23,000 bases of DNA, from the NCBI RefSeq assembly GCF_030272615.1, contig NC_081409.1:616700755-616723754 (forward strand), written 5' to 3'. Within the stretch, counting starts at the first letter, position 1. Each line of letters begins with the position of its first letter. This stretch comes from Cryptomeria japonica (taxonomy: Eukaryota; Streptophyta; Pinopsida; Cupressales; Cupressaceae). The translations under genes were made by a program, and so were the position numbers. The notes under the pieces were generated by a model. The model was not told the DNA's origin and ran no database searches. It saw only the letters and a list, made by a program, of their open reading frames with translations. This document shows, in pieces, positions 1 to 9,644 of the stretch.

Positions 1-427
1 GAAGATCCTACTACTAAAACTTGGAAAATTTCCTTCAAAACATAATCAACTCCCTTCTTTGAAACTTGCATACAATTTTATAAGAAAAATCCCTCCATTC
101 CACTATCTAGAGAATTTAATTAAAAAAGAGATTCTTTTCCAATATTGGACTCATGCAAATTGATTAAAAACTTAGTGGGGGAGTTGCATGCAAGGTGGTG
201 GAGATTCCTCTAGAAGATTCCAATTCCTCCTACAACATGTGCCATAATTGGGAGTGGAAAATAAATAAATAAAAATAATGCCTTTTGAATTATATTCTCC
301 AAGTGTGTGTGTGTGTGTGTGTGTGTTCATTTTATTCTTTTATATTTATTCAATCATTTAAATAGCTTAACCAAAAATATAATAGAATTGTATTTAAATC
401 AAAAAGTGATAAAAGAGGGTTGTGACA
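1..427 (-). mobile_element. Partial Ty3/gypsy LTR, 5' end of the LTR, runs off the left edge
   Basis: Read on the minus strand, this begins TGTCACAACCC at 427 and matches the first ~415 bases of the LTR at 15997-16412 in inverted orientation. The match covers the dinucleotide microsatellite and the stretch around 30-130 with scattered substitutions and small indels; I judge it near 88-90 percent identical by eye. The LTR continues beyond base 1. The bases just outside the TGT end (428 onward) are not purine-rich on the minus strand, so this is more likely a 5' LTR or solo LTR than a 3' LTR preceded by a polypurine tract. It shows that the 15997 LTR belongs to a repeated family, and it supports the TGT boundary because homology stops there. 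Confidence 0.75.
303..326. repeat. (GT)12 microsatellite inside the LTR
   Basis: Uninterrupted GT dinucleotides. The related LTR carries a (CA)n tract at the equivalent inverted position (about 16105-16124), so the microsatellite predates the separation of the two LTR copies. Confidence 0.95.
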
Positions 428-1195
428 GAATTTATTAGACAACTGACTCACCTCCCCCCCCCCCCCTCTCAGTTGTCTCTGGGACCTAACAATGGACCCT
501 ACTTATCTTCCTAATAGATAGGTTTTGTTATAATTATTTTTGGATCCCTATAAGTGGATTCATAGTTGGTTTGAATCTATAACTTCTCCAATGAGACCTT
601 TTCTGCACAAACAACATCATTTTCTAAATGACCTACCATTTAACCACATGTAATACAAAAATGTACTAAAAAAAAAAGGCTAAAATCTTCTCTAAATGGC
701 CTTCCAAACCTCTTTGGTGTACCTGTTGCACACCACAATGTGATTGCTAGTTTAAATTTATATCTAAAAAATAATATTACTACTCAAGGCATATTACACT
801 TGCATATTAATCAAATCACCACAATATTTTTAAGCTTACAATTAACTCTAAAATTATAATAAATTATAATTTTCAAAATTCAAAAACATTTATTATCTAA
901 TACAAATAAATAAAATAAAATAAAAAATTTATTTAAAAATAAATCAATAATGACTAATCATATAATTATGTTGAAGGCATACCCTATATGAAGTTTTCAA
1001 CCAGCTTATTGAAATCAATGGTTCAAAATTGACTACAAGGATGCAAGACAATTGAATTGATCTCAATCGTATGTTTACATTAATATTAATTTTTTTTAAA
1101 TGATTAAAAACTAAAATAATATATTTTAATATGATTAATTAGAAAAAGAATGTGTACAAAAGAAAAATCTACTATTTTCTACTTTTAATAATAAT
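428..1195. other. AT-rich intergenic DNA, no gene
   Basis: No open frame of note. It holds a run of 13 C (454-466), the diverged dispersed repeat described separately (488-754), and then strongly AT-rich sequence with many TAAA/ATTT runs. I see no coding or RNA gene between 755 and 1195. Confidence 0.7.
488..754 (+). repeat. Diverged dispersed repeat, copy 1 (partner at 11043-11325)
   Basis: Shared blocks with 11043-11325 in the same order and orientation include TATCTTCCTAAT, a CACTTCTCC-like block followed by GAGACCTT, GACCTTCCA-like then ACCTCTT, and ATTGCTAGTTT near the end. Small indels and many substitutions separate the copies; I estimate roughly 70-75 percent identity by eye. No coding frame is conserved. 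Both copies are preceded by pyrimidine-rich DNA and followed by AT-rich DNA, so they may be part of an old ~2 kb duplicated unit. Confidence 0.65.
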
Positions 1196-1207
1196 ATCTT
1201 TTAATGG

Positions 1208-1655
1208 GGGGATGACCCCGCAGTACAATGGTGTTGCACACTCCATGTTAATATGGAGGTCTTGTGGTCGAGTCTTTGGGCTCGCTTGTTGTTTGAACCC
1301 CTGTAGGTATTGACCAGACTCTGACAGATGGTGTAGACGTGGCACGTTGACCAGGACAATTAGCGATTATGCGGGGGTGTTAATGCCCCATTGTTTGCAA
1401 TCTCCGATGTGCGGACGAGGCTTCCCGTCAGACGGTCGGACCAGTACGGTGGTGACAATAAAGAGAGATATGGAGACCTGATTCGAGAGATAAGGTGGTG
1501 GCCCGAGCTTCAAGGGTGGAGAGATAAGGTGTTATCACGAGTGATGGAGGGATAAGTACCTCACAATTGTAACCTCGGGGAGGGGGTCCCCCAAATGTGG
1601 CCCTCACTGGTTAGAAACTCTAGTATAAAAAAGACATTACCGATCAAAAAAAAAA
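1208..1655 (+). mobile_element. tRNA-related SINE, about 448 bp, with A-rich tail and perfect TSD
   Basis: The block is flanked by the 12 bp direct repeat ATCTTTTAATGG at 1196-1207 and 1656-1667. It ends in a run of A (from about 1646), as expected for insertion by LINE-encoded target-primed reverse transcription. The head looks like a degenerate tRNA: GGGATG start, an A-box-like stretch (CGCAGTACAATGG, 1219-1231), an anticodon-arm-like perfect stem CTCCAT/ATGGAG (1241-1246 with 1253-1258, loop GTTAAT), and a B-box-like GGTCGAGTC (1266-1274). The body is clearly more GC-rich than the AT-rich DNA around it, and no protein is encoded. About 450 bp is long for a plant SINE. I cannot name the family. 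The exact 5' boundary is uncertain by one or two G residues. Confidence 0.85.
1219..1274 (+). promoter_or_regulatory. RNA polymerase III internal promoter of the SINE (A and B boxes)
   Basis: A-box-like CGCAGTACAATGG at 1219-1231 and B-box-like GGTCGAGTC at 1266-1274 lie about 35 bp apart, as in a tRNA gene. The B box matches GGTTCGANNCC imperfectly (one T is missing). The boxes are recognisable, but activity cannot be inferred. Confidence 0.55.
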
Positions 1656-1667
1656 ATCTTTTAATGG

Positions 1668-2209
1668 TATCTTCTTTTATTTGAATATTCTAATTTTTTT
1701 GAAGTTTCAAAAGTGGAAAAGATAAAATTATTAAAAAAGAAAGAATTAGCTATTTTTTCTACTTTTTAAATGATTATTTTTTATTAAGTGAAAAACATAT
1801 TTTAATTATTTATGTTTTTAAATGAAATTACAAATAATAATTCAAAATTATTAAAACTCATTTAATTTATAGTTATTTATCTTATTAAAATTTTAATTAT
1901 TGTAAAATACTTATTTTTTGAATTAGAAATCTATCTTTTATTTCTCTCTTTTGATGAAAATATATTTTAATTTAATCCTCTTTTATTAGGATATTTTATC
2001 TTATTTTTTGTTCAATTATTTTGATCATCGTCTTCTTCATTTAAGGTTTAATTTACATTAAGTTAAAATTTGATTTAATTATTTTTGTCTTATGAAGTTA
2101 CAAATAATAATTTTAAAATATAATAGAATTAATTTAATTTATACATTTGTCTTATTAATTTTTAATTTAGTGTAGAATAATTATCTTTAAATTTTTATTT
2201 TTTATATCT
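1668..2209. other. AT-rich DNA containing a ~270 bp-period duplication
   Basis: No gene. Two similar blocks lie at about 1800-1922 and 2072-2195. Both contain TTACAAATAATAATT, a TTTAATTTATA block, a TATC/GTC-TTATTAA block and a TTTAATT block, in the same order and orientation, with many substitutions. This is an old tandem duplication or local slippage product in simple AT-rich DNA. Confidence 0.5.
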
Positions 2210-2833
2210 CTCTCTACTTATTCTCCCTCTCTAACTCATAAACACACTCCTTGTTTCTCCCTCCATCTCTATCTCTCTCCCTATCCCTCTTGATTTCTTT
2301 ATATTTCCCTCTATCTATATCTCTCCCTCTCTCTCTATCTCTCCCTATCTCTCTCTCCCTCATTCCCTTTGTATCCCACTATCTATCTCTTTATCACTAC
2401 CTCTCTCTCCCTTTCTCTTCTTGTATATATCTATCTCTCATTCCTCTTCCAATATGTGTCTATTTGTTCCTCTATCTCCCCATATTTATCTCCCTCTCTA
2501 TATGTCTCATTATATCTCTATATCTCTATCACTCTATCTCACCATCTATATGTCTCTTTTTCTCTCCATATTCCTCTATAGACCTCTTTATCCCACTATC
2601 TTTATATCTTTATCTCTCATCTATTTTGTCCTCTTCCTCTCTCACTCTATCTTCCCTTCTACCTCTATCTTTCTCTCTCCCCTCTATCTATCTACATGTC
2701 TCCCTCTATATATCCATCTTTTTTTCTCCCTCTTTCTCTCTCCCTATCCCTCCTTTTCAACCTCTATATTCATATATATTTTCCTCTTTATATTCATCTT
2801 TCCATATTTATTCTTTTCTATCCATGTATCTCT
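2210..2833. repeat. Pyrimidine-rich (CTCT/CCCT/TATC) tract, left part
   Basis: About 620 bp made almost wholly of C and T with interspersed TAT, built from CTCT, CCCTCT and TATCTC units. Long frames across it encode only Leu/Ser/Pro/Tyr low-complexity strings and are not genes. The tract stops exactly at the LTR start (2834), and pure (TC)n resumes just beyond the other end of the retrotransposon at 10828, so this is one tract split by an insertion. Confidence 0.9.
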
Positions 2834-4030
2834 TGTTAGGCCCAATATGGAAAGCTAATGTACTGAAAGGGGAGGGGTGAATCAGTACTTCAAATCTTTT
2901 CTTCAATAATAACTTTATTGTTAAGCATAAACTGAATATTGTTGAAACATAATATAATGCTAAAACAAATAAATAACAATCATACATGATTCACTCTATA
3001 ACACATATATTTTGGTTACGCAGAAACTCCTTGTTAGAGAGAAAAATTGCAGTGGGGATGGCACCCACAACTTCACTACTGCAATAATAAAGGTTGCTCG
3101 GTTAGAGCTACATGTTTAGCTATTTCTGATAGCTTACCCTATTAGGAGTATCAAGATCTTTAGATCTACCTTGCTAAAGGATTTTACAACACTTATACTA
3201 AAATGTTGCACTTGGTTAAAGGCTTTACAATTTATAGACTTTTTTAGAGTCTTTTACCCTGTTAAATGTTTCTCTTACAACTCAAAATATTACAATCAAA
3301 GTTTTACAAAATATCTGCAACTTCACATCTGAAATGTTATAGCAGATTCTATATGCTCAAAATGAAATTACCTTGCTTATAGCATACCTCGGTAACCCAT
3401 AAAATAACTCGGTAAACCTTTCTATTTGCTCTATTCCTTGACTGTTCTCTGAAATCCTTCTCGATGACCTCTGTGTATCTATAACAGTCATAACACTCAG
3501 TGCTTTCCCATGATTTTGCTTTTCACATATGTCTTGCTTCACACTCTCATGTCTTGCTTCTCAGTCATGACTTGATTCTCAATTCATGTTGTATAAATAG
3601 ATCTCTTATGACGGTGGTCTTGTTCATGCTTCGATCTTACAAACATGATTTATCAAATGAATAACCATACAAATTATTTCATTAGATAGATGTCCTCAAA
3701 ATCATACAAAATCTTAAGTGCAATTTCCAATGTGATAACAATTCCTTGTTCCTCGATCTTTGTAGCACGTTTCCCATATGTGTCTAGGTTCAATGAATCT
3801 GGTAACACGTTCCACTCGGTGTGTATCAACTCAGTATACCATCTTTGCTGCTCGGTAGTCATAGAATGTTACTCGATAGACAGCTCGGTGTATACTAAAC
3901 TCTGTGACTTGTAACTTCTGTAACCGACTGCTTTGTGCTTACCGACTAAATATTTCGATAGTAATGAGCGACTAGAGTATATAAAATGACTTTGGACATA
4001 AAACTAATGACAACTTAGTAAATAGTAACA
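2834..4030 (-). repeat. 3' LTR of the 8 kb element (1197 bp)
   Basis: It aligns end to end with 9645-10827. I counted about 48 substitutions by hand over ~1183 aligned bases (about 4 percent), some 42 of them transitions, several at CpG sites. The only indel is 14 bp present here (about 3790-3803) and absent from the other LTR. That deletion lies between short GGT repeats, which suggests slippage or microhomology-mediated loss. The ends are TGTTA and TAACA, a 5 bp terminal inverted repeat. Confidence 0.93.
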
Positions 4031-4352
4031 ATCTCCCCTTTTGACATTAGTTTTGAAATGTTTGACAAAACTTCTTTCAATGTCATAACTCAAAAAATCT
4101 ATATACTTACAAAATTTGACTAAACTGACAGTATATACAATTGTCAATAAAATAGTATACTCAGATATACTCCCCTTATCAATATACTATACATAACTCT
4201 GATTATGCATGTGTTGTGATCAATATTCTGTATTCACTGCTTGGTGATCACTGCTCCCACTGTCAAAATTATCTATATACTCGAATATGTTGATCTTCTT
4301 GGTATACTTCTCTTGTATACACTATACTCCCCCTTTTTGACAAACATTAAAA
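4031..4352 (-). other. 3' untranslated segment of the element with three polypurine blocks
   Basis: This lies between the end of the long frame (stop at 4355-4353) and the 3' LTR. On the minus strand it contains AAAAAGGGGGAG (4338-4327), an AAGGGGAG block near 4168-4177, and AAAAGGGGAGA (4042-4032) directly beside the LTR. The first and last are both preceded by TGTCA or TGTC, so the motif seems duplicated. The rest is AT-rich and shows no frame. Confidence 0.6.
4032..4042 (-). promoter_or_regulatory. Polypurine tract (plus-strand primer) of the 8 kb element
   Basis: Minus-strand AAAAGGGGAGA ends one base before the TGTTA start of the 3' LTR. This is the position and composition expected for the RNase H-resistant primer for plus-strand DNA synthesis. 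It confirms that the element reads on the minus strand. Confidence 0.85.
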
Positions 4353-7300
4353 CTAGTTACCATTCGGTGGAGGCAATTGGTCAAAAATGGATTTATACTT
4401 TGTTCTTGCATCAGTGAGAGTGGAAGAGAGTGCATCCTTGACACTATCCATGAGTGAATTTTGAGCTGTAATATCAGCTAATAGTGAAATCAGACCATCT
4501 AAAGTGCTTCCCTCTGGCTAAGTGGATAAGGAGGTAGCCTTGTTGATCTGTTCTTGGATGGAGGACAAGTGTGGAATGAATAAAGTTTGAAGAGTCATAA
4601 TGTCCATCCTTATTTTGTGCTCTTCATTCCTAAGTTAAAATTGTTGAGCCATGAGCATTTGTAACTTGGTATAGAAATTCTGAATAGAATTTGGCTCAGT
4701 GGTCAATTTATTGGAGAGATCGGTGATCTCTTTCTCAATCACTTCTGTTTTATTCTTGATATCTTTAATGAATAAAGAGAATGTACAGAGTTTCTGAAAT
4801 AAATAAAGAATATGCTTGAGTTGAGGGGACAACTCAGCAATAAATTTGACAAGTTTTACTTTACCAATAGCAATGGCTTTATGTACCTCTTCAATCATTT
4901 TTGCAGTGAGCTCTTTGTCCTTCAATTTGCTCAAGTATTCAGATGCGTCTACTCCAGATGTCTCGATCTGATTGAGGAGTTCATCCAATTGAATATGGAT
5001 GGCTGCATCTTTTGTCATTGTAGCTTCAGGTAGCATATCTGTTAATAGTTCTTTGACCTTCTGAAGTACTCTATTTTTCTTTTATATAGCCATTTGTCTC
5101 TCTTGTTCTGCTTTGGCTTTGCATAGTTCATTGAATTCAATTGGTGCTTGCCCTTTTAATTTGGATATATCTACATTCAGCAACACAATTGGTTTTGACA
5201 AATCTAACTTGAAATTATGCTTTTTCATTTTCTTTTCTTTAGAAGAGGAGGCTTTCACCGGTTGAACTAATACACTGGCTTGGGAGGATTTTTTACCCTC
5301 GGTAGGTTGCTCGGTAGAGGCAACACTTTTATCAATTTCTTTAGCCTCAGATGTAGCCTTCGGTGAATCCTTGCTCAGGGTCTCAGTTGTAACATTTTCA
5401 GTACTTGAAGGGGCTTGAGAAGTCTGTTCCTTGGTGGCCTGAGAAGTAGCTTCTCCTTTGGTAGACTGTTGACCCTCTTTTCCTTGTTCAGTATCCTGAG
5501 GTGTCTTGATTGAAACATGTTGACTTATCGAAGGATAGGACTTGACTTGTTCCAAAACTGACTCACTTGATACCAGTTTGGCATAAGCATTCCCTTCTAT
5601 CATTTCCTATTCTTGTTCCTCGGTATCCATGACATCCTCATCAGGTTGTATAGTTTCAGTGGGATCTTGCTTGGTGATATCCACTATTTCAACTTCACCT
5701 TGCTCATTAGTACTCTTGATTCGAAAGATTTCTTGCCATTATTCCTTTGTCTCGTTCTCTACATCAAGATAAAGGCCATTCATCAGTTTCAAGGCTCTTT
5801 GCTTGACTAGGAAGTTTGTGTGGTAGTTTTTCAGATGTTCACTTATCTCATCTACCGACATGTCTGGAAAGAGATGTACCAGACTTCTTTCTCTCATCTT
5901 CTTTTTCGAGTCTATGGCATATTTCCACTTGTTATCAATATGTAAATACAATGCTTTTGGAAGAGAATTAGTTACTTCCAATGGGACCAGTCAAAATTTC
6001 AGAAGAGTGCAGATGATAGCTTCTTCAATTTGTCTCTTTTCTACATCAGATCTAGAGTCATATTTTACATATCTAAATGCTCCAAATCCACCATATTTCT
6101 TCAGATTTGCACAAAAATTATCAACACTATGTGCATCTTCCTTTTTACTCTTAACAATCTGAAATTTGCTTACGTCTTCAGATTCGGTGTCACTGGACTC
6201 TTTATTCAAAATGAGTCTCCGAGTAGACTTCTTATAAGTTTTTGTTACCTTTGGAACTACAACATTTTTCTGTTTCTTGCTCGGTGACACTGCAGATGAT
6301 CTAGTGTTTGGGCGCTTCACTGGAGGAGTCGCTGATACCTGTGATGTATCTTGTTTCTTCCTTTTCAAAATTTTCCCTTTTGGCAACTCGATGCTCAATG
6401 TGATAGCTGCTTCTTGGGCTTCAGATTCCTCCTCGATGATGACTTGAATGCTCTTGATAGGAGTGGAGGAAGAACCTTCTCCAAATTTCTCCGTTAATGC
6501 TTTAATCATTTTTATTGCTTTCCTTGTAGCCTTTGGTACTACAATGCTCATTTTGACTTTTTCTTTGAATTCTTCATATGTACCATATCTGATCTCGGTA
6601 GCATGCCTTGGTAGTGCAAGAAAAGCATCTATCTGCTGCTGTGTAATGTCAAAATCAATCTCATAACCCATAGGTGGCAAAGATTGAGTTCTTGGTTCTA
6701 CAGCATTGACATAGCAGTAATCGGTGTCTACTTCAAAACATATACTATCCTTGTACTTCTCAACTAACTGGGGTGGAATCCTGTACCTGTTATGCATCTT
6801 TTCTTGAAACTTGCTAAAATAATCATCCATAATCTCATTGAAGTTATCACCTAGCTATTTGATGAAGTCATTGATTTGATGGGTGATTGGTCGGTGTAGC
6901 TCCCAAACTACATTACTGACTGATGGAAAGAATTTCTCAAAATAGAAAAACATGCATACCAAGAGTGATCCAAACTTCAGTGTGTTTGTCGAGTTGTTCT
7001 TCTTCGGCTTCCTTATGGTGTTGATATTTTCAAACAAATTTTTCAACAACACTTCGCATAGATCAATCTTCATGCATTTCTTCACAATCTTATAGGCTAA
7101 ATCAACAGCAACATAGGGTACATTGTTTTCCCTTGCCGATTGAAAGAAACAATAACGTATGACGCTAATTGCAAACTTCAGCTCTGCATCTGTGACATTG
7201 TTCAATTTCATACCTCTGCAATCAAATTCAACTCTGGTTAAAGTGATCAATTCTTTCTGTGAAATCATTTTATGAGCTCGGGCATGGTCGAAAATAGGGT

Positions 7301-7712
7301 AACCAGTGATCAAGTGGATGATTTCCTTGGTGATCTTGAATGGTTGCTCCTCTAACCACATAAATTCATCATGAACTCTACTCGAAACAAATTTAACCCA
7401 TTGGGGTTTGAAGACTCATGGGTAGGTTAGGGCTTCGGTCAATCCCTTGATTTTAATGTGTTCAAACTTGCTATCCAGTTTCCCATCGGTACACAATTCA
7501 TCATATGTGTCCTTGATCTCAGTGTGACCTAGTTCCTCAACATGACACTTAGTGAAGAATCTAACATCCTCGACTAATAAAACCCTATCCGAAATGAGTG
7601 AAAATGCAGTTTTATCATCCGGTTCAGATGCTACTTTGGGAGGTAGTGAGTATTTCAGTACTGGCTTCTCAATGTTCTCAACAACAACGGGTTTCTGAAT
7701 CTTAGGAGCCAT
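4353..7712 (-). pseudogene. Decayed 1120-codon frame of unknown function (ORF2 of the 8 kb element)
   Basis: One reading frame runs from ATG at 7712 (protein start MAPKIQKP; an in-frame TAA lies 36 bases upstream) to a TAG at 4355-4353. It is interrupted by eight in-frame stops: TGA 7418-7416, TAG 6857-6855, TGA 5993-5991, TAA 5741-5739, TAG 5609-5607, TAA 5084-5082, TAA 4637-4635 and TAG 4520-4518. No frameshift is needed anywhere. The first ~480 residues look globular, with many hydrophobic and aromatic residues. A basic, Ser/Pro-rich stretch with LKRKK and PSKKQK clusters follows (possible nuclear signals), then a Ser/Thr/Glu/Gln/Lys-rich disordered stretch, then a helical, charged C-terminal third ending PPPNGN. 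I see no protease, integrase, RT or RNase H signature and do not recognise the family. A plant-transposon-associated domain in the first half is possible but untested. Confidence 0.75.
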
Positions 7713-8232
7713 TTCAACCTTTGGATAATCACTAATGAAAGAGCCTTAGGGTTGAAAACTATTAACCAACAGACGCTTTCCACTTAGTAAATATAACACA
7801 ACTGATATGATAGGTTAACTTGCTTGACAATGCATTGTGATTGATATAAATATCTCGAATTTCGCTTCGATAGAGATTTGATCACCATTGAATCACTTGG
7901 TAAGTGTAAAATGACCGTGCAAAATCTTTAAGTACACATTATACCTTATCGGGCTTCGTGCAGTTAGGTTAGAAAACATTAAATGCACTCAGTTCCACTA
8001 AACCAATTTACCTTTATTTTTATGCTTTTACCGAGTAGCCAGACTTCCTGTATTTACCGACTTGACAGGCTTCCTGCATTTACTGACTTGACTAGTGCTC
8101 CAAAAGACTTGATAAAATTTCAAACTTGCTAATGCATCTTAGCTATGCAAATTTTGAATTAAGTACATGATAAAATAGGAATTGTTTAAGATTTAACCTT
8201 GAGAGAATGCAGTCCCTTCATACCTTTACCGA
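7713..8232 (-). other. Spacer between gag-like gene and ORF2
   Basis: 520 bp without a usable frame. It contains several ACCGA/TCGGT heptamer-like motifs also common in the LTR, and a 26 bp-period direct duplication around 8043-8094 built on CTTCCTG, TATTTACCGACTTGAC and its variant. It could hold a splice acceptor or internal start signal for the second frame, but nothing specific is visible. Confidence 0.45.
8043..8094. repeat. 26 bp tandem duplication, two copies
   Basis: Two adjacent copies of a CTTCCTG(T/C)ATTTAC unit followed by (C/T)GACTTGAC, starting at 8044 and 8070, with two or three differences. It lies in the spacer upstream of ORF2. Confidence 0.7.
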
Positions 8233-9582
8233 TTAATTTGGAATAGATGCACCTAACTCGATAGGTAAGGTGCTTTCTTCATTTGACACAATTTCCTTCT
8301 TTTTCCAAATCATCTGGAATTTGCTTTTTATTTCTTCAATATCTCCTCTAGGTTGATCTCTGCAATCTCTAGCCAAGTGTCCAACTTTGTGACAATGAAA
8401 ACATGCCATACTAGGATTTCTCCATGATCTTTGGTTGTTCATTCCAAACCTTATAAAGTAGTTGGCACTTATATGTCCATATCTTCCACAGCATTCACAC
8501 CATATCCTTGTATTGTAATCCCATGGTACTGCAGTATACTTTTGGTTAAGATCTGTGTGAGTTCGGTAACCTCTAGCATTTGCTCGGTGTGCAGACCACA
8601 TATAGTTCTGCTTAAACCAACACTTCTCAGTATTGTGTCCATATCTATTGCAGTTTTTACAAAACCCTTTGCATTTTGCCTTCTGATAATTGCTGACAGA
8701 CTTTGTCCTACATTGGTTAGATGTGTGACCATATTTATTGCAATTGTTACAATAACCATTAGACCTAGTGACATTCGGTTGCTTACCTTTTCTGATTTGG
8801 CACATGTTGGCAGTATGTCCTTGTTTTCCACAGTAGTTGCAAATAGTCTTCTTTCCTTTGATGTTCTTCTTGTTTCCAGCTTCCTTTGATGATTCTCCTC
8901 TCTCAGTAGTGTGGATTCCCTTCTCAGTAGAGTCTTTTCCTTTGTAACCAAGTCCTGCATCTTTGTTGGGTCTTCTTGTATTCAGTTGCTCATCCAACAT
9001 CTTTGATGCATCATAACTCTTCTTCAGTGTTTCTTTTGATTTCTTCTCTATTTCAAGTTCATCGGTCAATCTTGATAGTTCAAGTTTCAATGCTTGGTTC
9101 TCATCATCTTTCAGATTTGCTTCATGATGTGCATAACCCAATTGATCTAACAGATTACTTTGAATTCCAGTCATCCTTGTGATTTCATCATTCTTTTCAG
9201 ACACTAATACTTCAAGTTGTTTTTTTTCTCTTTCTAGATCTCTTAATTTATCCTCGGCTGTCCTCAATGCATCAAGATTTTCAATCATCTGTGTGCTGAA
9301 ATGTTCATGTTCTCTTTTCATTGCTCTTAGATGATCAGACAGTGCTTTGTTCTTTTCTTTCAATGCTCCAATCATTTCTTCAGTCTCTTTAGATATACTA
9401 TTCTCAGATGATGTCTCAATTTGTTCCACCAGCTCTTGAGAGTCCTGCAAATCATCAGACAATCTTCTTCTAACTTTCAGTGATCTTTGCATTTGTTTCT
9501 GCATGTCAGCAATCACTTGATTAGCATGATCCAATTCATTTTGAAGATTCACAATTCTTCGAGATTGTTTGTAGCCTTCCAT
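8233..9582 (-). CDS. Gag-like protein: long coiled coil plus five CCHC zinc knuckles
   Basis: An intact frame of 449 residues; the ATG at 9582 (MEGYKQSRR) is the first sensible start after the primer site. The frame also stays open into the LTR up to 9798, but that part reads like LTR sequence. Residues ~8-200 are rich in Glu, Lys, Leu and Gln with heptad-like spacing, a predicted long coiled coil. Residues ~203-245 are basic and disordered. Knuckles (C-X2-C-X4-H-X4-C) lie at C248-C261, C278-C291, C308-C321, C362-Y375 and C394-C407. The fourth has lost its last Cys (Tyr375). The first three repeat every 30 residues. Such knuckles bind RNA in retroelement nucleocapsids, so a role in packaging element RNA is inferred. 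I see no standard plant gag core domain. Unlike the downstream frame it has no stop codon. Confidence 0.8.
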   Translation of the reverse strand: MEGYKQSRRIVNLQNELDHANQVIADMQKQMQRSLKVRRRLSDDLQDSQELVEQIETSSENSISKETEEMIGALKEKNKALSDHLRAMKREHEHFSTQMIENLDALRTAEDKLRDLEREKKQLEVLVSEKNDEITRMTGIQSNLLDQLGYAHHEANLKDDENQALKLELSRLTDELEIEKKSKETLKKSYDASKMLDEQLNTRRPNKDAGLGYKGKDSTEKGIHTTERGESSKEAGNKKNIKGKKTICNYCGKQGHTANMCQIRKGKQPNVTRSNGYCNNCNKYGHTSNQCRTKSVSNYQKAKCKGFCKNCNRYGHNTEKCWFKQNYMWSAHRANARGYRTHTDLNQKYTAVPWDYNTRIWCECCGRYGHISANYFIRFGMNNQRSWRNPSMACFHCHKVGHLARDCRDQPRGDIEEIKSKFQMIWKKKEIVSNEESTLPIELGASIPN

Positions 9583-9630
9583 TGATAAGATATTTCTCTT
9601 TAGGAAGTTAAACCCTTTTCCAAGATTCAA

Positions 9631-9642
9631 GCTCTTATACCA
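9631..9642 (-). promoter_or_regulatory. Primer-binding site, initiator-Met tRNA type
   Basis: Minus-strand TGGTATAAGAGC starts two bases after the CA end of the 5' LTR. It differs at one base (A for C) from TGGTATCAGAGC, the complement of the 3' end of plant initiator methionine tRNA, the usual primer for plant LTR retrotransposons. Confidence 0.9.
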
Positions 9643-9644
9643 AT

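Noticed and set aside
1208-1290. A genuine tRNA gene
   Set aside because: Acceptor and T-arm pairing are poor, the B box lacks a base, and the segment is continuous with a 448 bp body and A-rich tail bounded by a target duplication, so it is a SINE head.
2251-2880. A 209-codon plus-strand frame rich in Ser, Leu, Tyr and Pro
   Set aside because: It is a translation of the CT-rich tract and runs into the LTR; two overlapping frames look the same. No protein family is plausible.
3357-3914. Short frames inside the 3' LTR
   Set aside because: They are not conserved in the other LTR and lie on both strands over non-coding LTR sequence.
8431-8960. Frames on both strands overlapping the zinc-knuckle gene
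   Set aside because: They are shadows of the gag-like gene. The CCHC pattern exists only in the 449-codon frame.
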